DNA of 28,142 nt from Rubricella sp038526735. GTDB lineage: Bacteria; Pseudomonadota; Alphaproteobacteria; Rhodobacterales; Rhodobacteraceae. The notes under the pieces were generated by a model that saw only the letters and a list, made by a program, of their open reading frames with translations, did not search any database and had not been told where the DNA came from. Where the stretch lies: the NCBI GenBank assembly GCA_038526735.1, contig JBCBGM010000038.1, positions 1 to 28,142 of the forward strand. The letters run 5' to 3'. This document shows positions 1 to 6,993 of the stretch, in pieces (position 1 is the stretch's first letter; every line of letters starts with the position of its first letter). The translations under genes were made by a program, and so were the position numbers.

Positions 1-74
1 ACACGCAGGTTGGGGTGGAGGCCTTCGATGGGCGTCAGGCCCTCAGCGTTCGCCCCGCCCTCAAGCGATTGCGC
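1..74. repeat. 74-bp perfect inverted repeat, left copy (at window edge)
   Basis: These 74 bases are the exact reverse complement of positions 1136-1209, checked ten bases at a time with no mismatch. Identity ends at the shared tetranucleotide GCGC (71-74 and 1136-1139). The left copy reaches the first base of the window, so the repeat may continue beyond it. Read on the minus strand, this copy encodes the C-terminal end of the same membrane protein that lies downstream on the plus strand. A fold-back assembly or library chimera at a contig end is the simplest explanation; a genuine invertible segment is the alternative. Confidence 0.95.
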
Positions 75-1231
75 TGGCGGGGCTGATCTGGATGATCCGC
101 GCGGCCACTCAAACGCCCGCCGCCGCCCGCCAACTGATCGCCTTTGCAGTCGCTCTCGCAGGCAGCAGTGCCGGGTTCTATTGGCTGCAAACCGACCCTG
201 CGCAGTTTTTGCTGATGCGCTGCGATGACCTCGGCCCGCCGATGCTCAACGTGGTGCTGGCGGGGAGTGCAGCGGCGATGATTTTCGGGCTGGCCGCGCC
301 GTTTTTGCGCACCCACCTCCTACGTTGGAGCGTCTTTGGAAGCTTGATCGCACTTGCGGTCGCCGCGTCGCTCCCCTCCCTTCCCATCTGCATCGCAGGC
401 CCCTACAGCACCCTGCCCGATGACGTTCGCGCGCTGATCGCCGGGCGTATCCAAGAGGCGCGCCCAGCCCTAACCATCGCCCGGCTCAACCTTGAGCCGT
501 TCCTCGGCCAGGTGGGCACAGCGGCGCTGGCGGTGCTCATCATTCTGGCGCTGAGGATCCGCGCCCGCTTGCGGGGCTATCCGCTCACCGAGATGGACCG
601 CGCCGCAGAGCTGCTCACCCTCTTTGCCGCCGTGGGTGTGCTGCTGTCGTTCTACCAGATCCGCCTGATCGCGCTCGCGGCCCCGGTGATCCCGGTGTTG
701 ATGGGCTATAGCGTGGTCGCCCTACGCGGCGACGGGCGGATGCTGCTGCGCAACCTTGTCGGAGGGTTGGCAACCATCGCACTCCTGTTCACCCCTTACA
801 TCTTCATCGGGTTGGAGCGCCTTAGCCCCGCAGACCGCGCAGCGCCCGCCACAGTCACTCAGAGCAGCAATTGCCTGAAGCGAGAGGTGCTGGTCACGCT
901 CAACGAGCTGCCGCCGAGCACCATCCTCAGCCCCGGAAACCTGTCGATGCCCATCGTGCTGCTGACGGACCATTCGGTCCTCTCAGCCCCCTATCACCGC
1001 AGCGCAGAGGCATTGTCGAATGCGATTGTGCCGTTTCAAAGCGATGAGGCCGGGTTCAGAGCCACGCTCGCCCGCACTGGCGCGACGCATGTGGTGCTCT
1101 GCGACGGCACTGCGTTTGGCAATGTGGGCAGTTTTGCGCAATCGCTTGAGGGCGGGGCGAACGCTGAGGGCCTGACGCCCATCGAAGGCCTCCACCCCAA
1201 CCTGCGTGTCTTTCAGGTCTCGGGCGGATGA
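75..1231 (+). CDS. Polytopic membrane protein, C-terminal part (possible GT-C type glycosyltransferase)
   Basis: I do not recognise a specific family. The frame is open from the window start; the first ATG is at 92, but bases 1-74 belong to an inverted repeat that may be artefactual, so the true 5' end is unknown and I count the coding part from 75. The protein has several strongly hydrophobic segments in its first 250 residues, followed by a soluble C-terminal domain of about 130 residues. The gene overlaps the GtrA-family gene at 1228 by four bases. GtrA proteins are commonly partnered with membrane glycosyltransferases that use polyprenyl-phosphate sugars, and a C-terminal soluble domain after many membrane helices fits the GT-C fold. 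The catalytic N-terminal loop that would prove this is not in the window. The role in cell-surface glycosylation is inferred from context only. Confidence 0.6.
1136..1209. repeat. 74-bp perfect inverted repeat, right copy (inside membrane protein gene)
   Basis: This is the partner of positions 1-74. It lies wholly within the coding sequence for the last part of the membrane protein and in its expected reading frame, so this copy looks like the native one and the copy at the window start looks secondary. Confidence 0.95.
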
Positions 1232-1617
1232 AACGGGGCGATCTTGGCACGCTCCTGCGGTTCCTCATGATCGGTGGTGGGTTTGCGCTTGGCTATGCCA
1301 TCGTGACCTCACTCCTCATCAACCAATTCGGCTGGCCCGCACTGTCCACCTCAATCGTGCTCTACGCGCTCTGCATCCCTGTCGCCTTTTGGATGCAAAA
1401 GCGGGTCGCGTTTCGGGTGGAGCGCGCCGCGAAGGGCGGGTTTTGGGTGTATCTCGGCACCCAACTCGGGAGCCTTTCGCTTGTCGCACTCATCACCACG
1501 CGCTTTGTCAGCGGCAGTTTTCTGATCGACACAGCGCTCTTTCTGGTAACCGCAGGGCTCGCCGCCCTCATCAGCTTCGCGCTCAACCGCCGGTTTGCGT
1601 TTAACCCGCGGGGGTAA
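1228..1617 (+). CDS. GtrA family membrane protein
   Basis: This 129-residue protein has the usual length and four-helix hydrophobic pattern of the GtrA/DPMS family. It opens with the family-like stretch RFLMIGGGFALGYAI near residues 11-25 and ends with the typical motif in which a final helix leads into LNRRFAF (residues about 118-124). Family members are thought to move polyprenyl-phosphate-linked sugars across the inner membrane. The ATG overlaps the stop codon of the preceding membrane protein gene (ATGA), indicating translational coupling and a joint role in glycan transfer. The 3' end overlaps the convergent methyltransferase gene by 17 bases. Confidence 0.85.
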   Translation: MKRGDLGTLLRFLMIGGGFALGYAIVTSLLINQFGWPALSTSIVLYALCIPVAFWMQKRVAFRVERAAKGGFWVYLGTQLGSLSLVALITTRFVSGSFLIDTALFLVTAGLAALISFALNRRFAFNPRG

Positions 1618-2200
1618 GCCGTGCTACGAAGTGCAGCCCTCGGCCAAAGACCGCGCTGAACGGGAACGGGTAGAGCGGCACTTGGGTGGAGAAGGACTTC
1701 GTGGTCAGGCCCGCCTCTGCAAACCACCCCTCCCACTCCGCTTTCGCCGCGTAGTTGTAGGGCAGCACGACGCCATGCGGCGCGTTGCCCACCCAATCCA
1801 TAAACCGCAGCGTGGTGTGGTCGAGGGCGTTCTCCGCAAGGTGATCTTTCAAAACGACCGCCTTGCGCGCCACCCGCGCAGCCTCTTTGAGCAACACAAG
1901 CGGGTCGTCGGTGTGGTGGAGCACATCGACAAAGCTGACCACGTCAAAGCTGTTGTCTGCGAACGGAATAATCGTGCCGTCGAAGACGGTTACCGGGATA
2001 TGCGTCTCAGGGCGGGTGAACACGTCGATCCCCTCAACACCGCCCGATTGCGCCCGTTCTCCGGTCAAAAGTGCGATTTGTCCATCGCCCGTGCCCACAT
2101 CGAGCATGGTCTCCCCCGGCGCGATCAGGCCTGCGAGATGGGTCGCCAACACGTCAACGCGGCGGTTAAAGACCAGCTTTTCGTGAACAGCCCCAAGCAT
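1601..2200 (-). CDS. Class I SAM-dependent methyltransferase
   Basis: The 199-residue protein is of the Methyltransf_11 type. SAM-binding motif I reads LDVGTGDG at about residues 33-40, an acidic motif II follows (EGIDVF), and the post-motif DNSFDVVSFVDVLHH (about residues 82-96) is typical of small-molecule or lipid-tail methyltransferases. A GGAG ribosome-binding site lies six bases before the ATG. It is convergent with the GtrA gene, with a 17-base overlap, and lies 45 bases downstream of the ABC ATPase on the same strand. The substrate cannot be told from sequence; the neighbouring surface-glycan genes make a glycolipid or sugar acceptor possible, but this is weak. Confidence 0.85.
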   Translation of the reverse strand: MLGAVHEKLVFNRRVDVLATHLAGLIAPGETMLDVGTGDGQIALLTGERAQSGGVEGIDVFTRPETHIPVTVFDGTIIPFADNSFDVVSFVDVLHHTDDPLVLLKEAARVARKAVVLKDHLAENALDHTTLRFMDWVGNAPHGVVLPYNYAAKAEWEGWFAEAGLTTKSFSTQVPLYPFPFSAVFGRGLHFVARLTPAG

Positions 2201-2245
2201 TGGCGCTCCGTCGTTTGACGCAAGGAGTGGCAGGTGAGCGGGGGT

Positions 2246-3907
2246 TTAGACCCGCTCGATGCTCTCGGCAATCGCTGCCGCCTCTTCGGCCGTGAGGCGC
2301 GGCGGATGCCAATCGCGGCCGGGTGCGGCGTCAAGCAGCTTTTTGGTGTAGGGGTGCTTGGGGTAATTAAACACGTCATCCGCCGTGCCAAACTCAACCA
2401 TCACCCCCTTCTCCATCACAGTGATGTAGTCGGAGATTTGGGCGGCAACCCGCAGGTCGTGGGTGATGAAGATGATCGCCATCTTATACTCAGCCTGCAG
2501 GTCGTTCATCAGGCGCAACACCTGCTTTTGGATCGACAGATCCAGCGCCGAGACCGACTCGTCCGCAATCACCACATCCGGCTCCATCGACAAGGCGCGC
2601 GCGATCCCGATGCGCTGGCGTTGCCCGCCAGAGAAGTTGCGCGGCTTGCGGAAATACGCCTCCGCCTTCAACCCCACCTGCTCTAGCAGTTCCATCGCCC
2701 GCTCTTTCGCAGTCGACTGGTTGACGCCTTGCAGCAAGAGGCCACGGGTCAGAATTTCGCCTACGCTCTGCGATGGGTTAAGAGAGCCGTACGGGTCTTG
2801 GAAGATCATCTGGATGCGTTTGCGCGCGGCCTGCAGGTCATCATCGCGCAGACCGAGGAAATCCTCCTCCTGGATGATCACCGAGCCGGAGGACGGCTCG
2901 ACCAGCCGAATGAGCGCTTTCGCGAGCGTCGATTTACCAGAGCCGGACTCGCCCACCACGCCCAAGGTCTCTCCGCTGCGGAGCACGAAATTGGCATCGT
3001 TGAGCGCATGCACCTGGCTGGGGCCGTCGCCATAGATCTTGTGCAGAGTGTTCACCTCGACGACCGGAGCGTCGTTGCGCATCTCGTCGGGGGTGCGCGT
3101 GGTCTCTAGCAGCGGCATCGCGTCGACCAACAGCTTAGTGTAGTCCTCTTTCGGATGCATCAGGATCTGCTCTTTCGGGCCCTCCTCAATCACCTTGCCC
3201 CAGCACATTACTGCGACGCGGTCTGCCACATCCGCCACCACGCCAAAGTCGTGGGTGATAAAGATCGTGGCGTTGTCGTAGACGTCTTTGAGGTCGTTGA
3301 TCAGGCGCAGGATCTCCGCTTGCGTGGTCACATCGAGTGCCGTCGTCGGCTCATCGGCGATCAGCACATCGGGCTTACAGGCCAGCGCCATAGCGATCAC
3401 GATCCGCTGGCACTGCCCGCCAGAGACCTGGTGTGGGTAGCTCGCGTAAATCCGCTCGGGCGTGGGCAGCTTCATCTGCTCTAGCAGTTTGATCGTTTCG
3501 GCTTTGCGATCAGTCTCGCCAATCTCGGGCCGGTGTAGTTTAAAGACCTCATCCACCTGCGCGCCGATCTTCATCGCCGGGTTCAGGGCGGCCATCGGCT
3601 CTTGGTAGATCATCGAGATGCGGGCACCGCGGATTTTGTTGAGCTCATCCTCGGGCAGCTCAAGCACGTTCATCCCGTCAAAGATCACCTCGCCCGACGA
3701 CACCCGCAAACGGCCCGGCACGTCATTCATGATGGCGCTGGTCATCACCGATTTGCCGGAGCCGGATTCGCCGACGACGCACAAGATCTCTCCACGTTTG
3801 AGTGAGATGTTGACGTTTTCGACGGCGTATTTGCGGTCGGCACCTTCGGGCAACTCAATCGAGAGGTTGCGGATATCGAGGATTGCGTTGTCGCTGTTGC
3901 CGCTCAT
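2246..3907 (-). CDS. Fused dipeptide/oligopeptide ABC transporter ATPase (DppD-DppF or GsiA-like)
   Basis: Two complete nucleotide-binding domains lie in one 553-residue chain. Domain 1 has Walker A GESGSGKS at 46-53, signature VSGGQCQR at 161-168 and Walker B IADEP at 183-187. Domain 2 has Walker A GESGSGKS at 319-326, signature FSGGQRQR at 425-432 and IADES at 447-451, where the usual DEP proline is Ser. The oligopeptide-specific C-terminal extension (YPKHPYTKKLLDA type) follows each domain. I chose the ATG at 3907 because the family homology begins right after it; the open frame runs on to 4063 but that stretch is not family-like. Such a protein energises a peptide, nickel or glutathione-type importer, yet no permease or binding protein of that family is in the window, so its partners must be elsewhere or beyond the window. 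The next gene upstream is divergent. Confidence 0.93.
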   Translation of the reverse strand: MSGNSDNAILDIRNLSIELPEGADRKYAVENVNISLKRGEILCVVGESGSGKSVMTSAIMNDVPGRLRVSSGEVIFDGMNVLELPEDELNKIRGARISMIYQEPMAALNPAMKIGAQVDEVFKLHRPEIGETDRKAETIKLLEQMKLPTPERIYASYPHQVSGGQCQRIVIAMALACKPDVLIADEPTTALDVTTQAEILRLINDLKDVYDNATIFITHDFGVVADVADRVAVMCWGKVIEEGPKEQILMHPKEDYTKLLVDAMPLLETTRTPDEMRNDAPVVEVNTLHKIYGDGPSQVHALNDANFVLRSGETLGVVGESGSGKSTLAKALIRLVEPSSGSVIIQEEDFLGLRDDDLQAARKRIQMIFQDPYGSLNPSQSVGEILTRGLLLQGVNQSTAKERAMELLEQVGLKAEAYFRKPRNFSGGQRQRIGIARALSMEPDVVIADESVSALDLSIQKQVLRLMNDLQAEYKMAIIFITHDLRVAAQISDYITVMEKGVMVEFGTADDVFNYPKHPYTKKLLDAAPGRDWHPPRLTAEEAAAIAESIERV

Positions 3908-4093
3908 GTCGGGTCTCTCACTGTTGGAGCATCTATCGTGCTGATGCCCTACCCAAACAGCAAAACCCCAATCTCTCAAGTCTTTCTCTCCCCAGACCCA
4001 TTGTGCGGAGGGCGGTTTCGAGCCGCCTCCCCCGCCTTGACGCATACCTCCGTCGGTGCGCACCGTTCACCTCCACCACACTCGGAGATCGCC

Positions 4094-4534
4094 ATGCCCT
4101 TTGCCTATCTGCTCGCCGCCAGCCTGATCGGGGCGGCCTTTGCGGCGCAGCCCGCGATCAACTCTCTGGCCGCCAAAACGCTGGGCTCCGCCTTTCCGGC
4201 AACCGTGCTTTCGGTGGGGATCACGCTGGCGGTGAGCGCGCTCATCATGCTCTTTGGCCGGACCACCCCGAGCCTTGAGACCTTCGCCCAACTGCCGTGG
4301 TGGATCATGCTCGGCGGCCTCATCGGTGTCGGCGTTGTGGGTGGCGGCGCGATCATCGTGCCGGTCACAGGGGTGGCGATCTTTTTCGTCTGCATGATCT
4401 TCGGCCAGATGGTCGGCTCGGTCTTTCTTGATCAAATCGGCGCGTTTGGCCTGCCCGTGCGCGAGATCAGCCTCATGCGCCTCGGCGGGGTGGTGCTGAC
4501 CTTTGCGGGCGTGATCTTGGTGCGCTACGGATGA
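4094..4534 (+). CDS. DMT superfamily inner-membrane protein, YdcZ/DUF606 type
   Basis: This 146-residue, almost entirely hydrophobic protein has about five predicted membrane helices. The N-terminal pattern AAQPAINSLAAKTLGS and the C-terminal GGVVLTFAGVILV are characteristic of the DMT_YdcZ family, whose members are single-domain relatives of drug/metabolite exporters with largely unknown substrates. I chose the ATG at 4094, which has GGAGA five bases before it, over the longer open frame from 3938, whose extra residues are not membrane-like. The stop codon overlaps the start of the acetyltransferase gene by four bases (ATGA), so the two are probably co-translated. Confidence 0.85.
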   Translation: MPFAYLLAASLIGAAFAAQPAINSLAAKTLGSAFPATVLSVGITLAVSALIMLFGRTTPSLETFAQLPWWIMLGGLIGVGVVGGGAIIVPVTGVAIFFVCMIFGQMVGSVFLDQIGAFGLPVREISLMRLGGVVLTFAGVILVRYG

Positions 4535-5055
4535 GCGGTAGTGCAGATGAGCGACCGGCAAGCGGGCCTTTGACGATCAGACGACTGACCGAGCCGGATG
4601 CCGCGCAGTTCAGAGAGATCAGGCTAGAGGCGCTCCGCACAGCGCCAGATGCGTTTGCCGCCAGTCTTGAGACCGAGGCCGCCAAGGACCTCGCACAGTT
4701 TGAGGCGCGCCTCATTCGGAGCCACGTGTTTGGTGCGTTTGAAGGAACGAGCATCATCGGCATGGCCGGATATTTCCGCCAGTCCGGCGAAAAACTGGCG
4801 CATAAGGGCGTGGTTTGGGGGATGTTCGTACGCCCTGAGAGCCGCAAAAGCGGTGTGGGGCACGCTTTGCTCATCGCTGTTATCGCAGAGGCGCGCAAAG
4901 AGGTAGAGGTGGTCAATCTCACCGTCGGCACCGAGAACCACGCAGCCCTTGCCCTCTACCGTTCGCTCGGCTTCGAGGTGTATGGCGTTGAACCCGACGC
5001 GCTCAAAACCAGCGACGGGTATCTGTCAGAGACGTTGATGACTCTGCGCTTCTGA
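4531..5055 (+). CDS. GNAT family N-acetyltransferase
   Basis: The 174-residue protein has the GNAT fold pattern. It opens with TIRRLTEPDAAQFREIRLEAL, has the acetyl-CoA binding motif A at about residues 98-114 (FVRPESRKSGVGHALL, with the R/Q-x-x-G-x-G/A core as RKSGVG), and has the C-terminal motif B segment NHAALALYRSLGFE at about residues 136-149. It would acetylate an amine on a small molecule or protein; the substrate is not visible. It is coupled to the preceding membrane protein gene by an ATGA overlap, an arrangement often seen when an exporter and a modifying enzyme act on the same compound, which is speculation here. Confidence 0.88.
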   Translation: MSGSADERPASGPLTIRRLTEPDAAQFREIRLEALRTAPDAFAASLETEAAKDLAQFEARLIRSHVFGAFEGTSIIGMAGYFRQSGEKLAHKGVVWGMFVRPESRKSGVGHALLIAVIAEARKEVEVVNLTVGTENHAALALYRSLGFEVYGVEPDALKTSDGYLSETLMTLRF

Positions 5056-5145
5056 CCCGCCTCGCCGCTGCCGATCAACAACTGCTGAAGTGCTAAGCAA
5101 CGGCTGACCTCAACGGTTCGTCTCAAGGCAAAACTCTGTCCAATT

Positions 5146-5163
5146 GGTCAAAAACCGTTGACC
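5146..5163. promoter_or_regulatory. Candidate operator dyad upstream of the carbamoylase gene
   Basis: A perfect six-base dyad, GGTCAA-N6-TTGACC, lies about 100 bases before the ATG of the beta-ureidopropionase gene. The same hexamer, with its halves in the opposite order, occurs in the E. coli RutR consensus (TTGACCA-NN-TGGTCAA), the TetR-family regulator of pyrimidine breakdown. The right half could also serve as a -35 element, but no well-spaced -10 follows. A TATTAT at 5193-5198 lies 29 bases on, too far for a standard promoter. No regulator gene is in the window. Confidence 0.35.
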
Positions 5164-5261
5164 CCCAACGCCCTACTGCCCCACGCTGGCTGTATTATTC
5201 GGATTCGCCCACCCCTCCGCCGCGCTCCGCGTCGCCAGACGGGTGGGAAGGAGGCGCAGAC

Positions 5262-6509
5262 ATGGACGGCGGGCAGAACTTCCGCATTGACCCGGATCGG
5301 CTGTGGGACAGCCTGATGGAAATGGCCAAGATCGGCCCCGGCATTGCCGGCGGCAACAACCGCCAAACCCTCACCGACGAAGACGCCGAAGGTCGCGCTC
5401 TGTTCCAGACCTGGTGCGAAGCGGCGGGCATGTCGATGGGCGTGGATACCATGGGCAACATGTTTGCGACCCGCCCCGGCACAGACCCAGAGGCGCTGCC
5501 GGTCTACATGGGCTCCCACCTCGACACGCAGCCGACGGGCGGCAAGTATGACGGCGTGTTGGGCGTACTCGGAGCGTTGGAAGTGATCCGCACGCTCAAC
5601 GACCTAGACGTCCAAACCAAGCACCCCATCGTCATCACCAACTGGACGAATGAAGAGGGCACGCGCTTTGCTCCTGCGATGCTATCGTCTGGCGTGTTCA
5701 CCGGCAAACACACCCAAGACTTCGCGTATGACCGCGTCGATGCCGACGGAAAGCGCTTCGGCGATGAGCTCAAGCGCATTGGCTGGGTCGGCGATGAGGA
5801 GGTCGGCGCACGCAAGATGCACGCGATGTTTGAGCTGCACATCGAGCAGGGGCCGATTTTGGAGGCGGAGGGCAAAGACGTGGGCGTCGTCACCCACGGG
5901 CAAGGCCTGCGCTGGATCGAGTGCACGGTGACGGGCAAGGAAAGCCACACCGGCTCCACCCCGATGTCGATGCGCAAGAACGCGGGCCGGGGTTTGGCGC
6001 TGATCACCGAGCTGGTACACGAGATCGCGATGAAGAACCAACCCAACGCCGTGGGCGCGATTGGGCATATCGATGTGTATCCCAACTCCCGCAACATCAT
6101 CCCCGGCAAGGTGGTGTTCACGGTGGATATGCGCACGCACCTTCTCGACAAACTGAACGGCATGGTCGCGGAATTTGACGACCGCGCGCCGAAGCTCTGC
6201 GAAGAGATCGGGGTGCACTTCGAAAGCCATATCGTCGGCCAATTCGACCCCCCCGCCTTTGACGAAAGCTGCGTGACGGCGGTACGCACGGCGGCCGAAG
6301 AGCTGGGCTACACCCACATGGACATCGTCAGCGGCGCCGGCCACGACGCTTGCTGGATCAACGACGTCGCGCCCACAGCCATGATCATGACGCCCTGTGT
6401 TGATGGGCTGAGCCACAATGAGGCCGAGGAAATCACGAAAGACTGGGCGAAAGCGGGGGCTGATGTGTTGCTGCATGCGGTCTTGAATACGGCGGAGATC
6501 GTGGGGTGA
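5262..6509 (+). CDS. pydC: Zn-dependent M20 hydrolase: beta-ureidopropionase / N-carbamoyl-L-amino acid hydrolase
   Basis: This 415-residue enzyme hydrolyses N-carbamoyl amino acids to the amino acid, ammonia and CO2, the last step of reductive pyrimidine or hydantoin breakdown in the cytosol. The di-metal site of peptidase family M20 is intact: GSHLDTQ with H87, YDG with D98, NEEG with E131 (general base) and E132, LHIEQGP with H193, and SHNEAE with H385. Substrate-binding residues of carbamoylases are also present: H229 in ESHTGSTP, N279 in NSRNIIPG and R291 in VDMRTH. An AGGAGG-like site precedes the ATG. Together with the dihydropyrimidinase gene 0.5 kb downstream it forms a two-step ring-opening module. 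Sequence alone does not decide between beta-ureidopropionate and N-carbamoyl-alpha-amino acids. Confidence 0.92.
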   Translation: MDGGQNFRIDPDRLWDSLMEMAKIGPGIAGGNNRQTLTDEDAEGRALFQTWCEAAGMSMGVDTMGNMFATRPGTDPEALPVYMGSHLDTQPTGGKYDGVLGVLGALEVIRTLNDLDVQTKHPIVITNWTNEEGTRFAPAMLSSGVFTGKHTQDFAYDRVDADGKRFGDELKRIGWVGDEEVGARKMHAMFELHIEQGPILEAEGKDVGVVTHGQGLRWIECTVTGKESHTGSTPMSMRKNAGRGLALITELVHEIAMKNQPNAVGAIGHIDVYPNSRNIIPGKVVFTVDMRTHLLDKLNGMVAEFDDRAPKLCEEIGVHFESHIVGQFDPPAFDESCVTAVRTAAEELGYTHMDIVSGAGHDACWINDVAPTAMIMTPCVDGLSHNEAEEITKDWAKAGADVLLHAVLNTAEIVG

Positions 6510-6528
6510 GGTCAAAAGCCCAAAACCC

Positions 6529-6612
6529 CGCCCCGGACGTGATCCGGGGCCCCGAAGGTCTTGACGGACAGGTCGCCACTTTTCATCGAGGCCCCGGGTC
6601 AAGCCCGGGGCG
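6529..6612. repeat. REPIN-like inverted doublet (copies R1 and R2)
   Basis: Two palindromes of the form GCCCCGGA-N5-TCCGGGGC lie at 6530-6550 and 6591-6611. The second has GCCCCGGG/CCCGGGGC arms. They face in opposite orientations, so together they can form one long imperfect hairpin of about 25 base pairs with a loop of roughly 35 bases. Compensating changes between the arms (A-T in R1, G-C in R2) show that the pairing is conserved. The doublet sits in the spacer between the carbamoylase and GIY-YIG genes. Confidence 0.85.
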
Positions 6613-6653
6613 TTATTCACCGTCGGTTAACCAGATAAGCGCACCCTACGGCG

Positions 6654-6938
6654 ATGCCCCACTACGTGTACATCATGGCCTCACGCCCCGGCAGTGCGCT
6701 CTACACCGGACGCACCACCGATCTCAGACACCAGGTAGAGACGCATCGCCTCGGCCACTCCGAGCACACGGCGAAGTACAACATCCACACACTTGTTTGG
6801 TTCGAAGCGCACGACGACTTCGCGACCTCTTTGAGGCGGGAACGCGCAATCAAGCGGTGGCGGCGTCCTTGGAAGGACGCTCTGATCGCCACGGACAACC
6901 CGCATTGGACCGATATCTCACACGCCATTCCGAGCTAG
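6654..6938 (+). CDS. GIY-YIG nuclease family protein (COG2827 type)
   Basis: The 94-residue protein is a single GIY-YIG domain of the small bacterial UPF0213/COG2827 kind. It begins with the YVYIM strand (GIY), followed by ALYTGRTTDLRHQVETHR (YIG strand and catalytic helix, residues about 15-32). It then has AKYNIHTLVWFE and ends with the family-typical RRERAIKRWRRPWKDALI and NPHW segments. The usual Arg and Glu positions of the domain (R20, E29 or nearby) are present, so nuclease activity is plausible but undemonstrated for this subfamily. It separates two metabolic genes of one pathway and is bracketed by identical palindromes in inverted orientation at 6530-6552 and 6948-6970. It therefore looks inserted and functionally unrelated to its neighbours. 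Confidence 0.88.
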   Translation: MPHYVYIMASRPGSALYTGRTTDLRHQVETHRLGHSEHTAKYNIHTLVWFEAHDDFATSLRRERAIKRWRRPWKDALIATDNPHWTDISHAIPS

Positions 6939-6947
6939 GGGCCTGCA

Positions 6948-6971
6948 GGGCCCCGGATCACGTCCGGGGCG
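6948..6971. repeat. REP-like palindrome R3
   Basis: GCCCCGGA-TCACG-TCCGGGGC occupies 6950-6970. With the two bases before it, it is the exact reverse complement of copy R1 at 6530-6552 (23 bases). It lies between the GIY-YIG stop codon and the ribosome-binding site of the dihydropyrimidinase gene. Confidence 0.9.
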
Positions 6972-6993
6972 TGTGCCACCTAGGAGGCACCCC

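Noticed and set aside
1595..2218. Plus-strand frame opposite the methyltransferase
   Set aside because: No recognisable motif, whereas the minus strand carries LDVGTGDG and a good ribosome-binding site.
4007..4030. Terminator in the divergent spacer before the ABC ATPase
   Set aside because: GGAGG(G)CGG/CCGCCTCC forms a stem with one bulge, but no T run follows on either strand.
5158..5198. Sigma-70 promoter TTGACC / TATTAT ahead of the carbamoylase gene
   Set aside because: The hexamers are 29 bases apart, well outside the usual 16-18; only the dyad is kept as a candidate site.
5682..6620. Long minus-strand open frame opposite the carbamoylase gene
   Set aside because: A shadow frame caused by high GC at third codon positions; no family pattern, while the plus-strand gene has a full active site.
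6529..6971. CRISPR array from repeated palindromes
   Set aside because: Copies differ in orientation and spacing, spacers hold a gene, and no cas genes are present; the pattern fits REP/REPIN elements.
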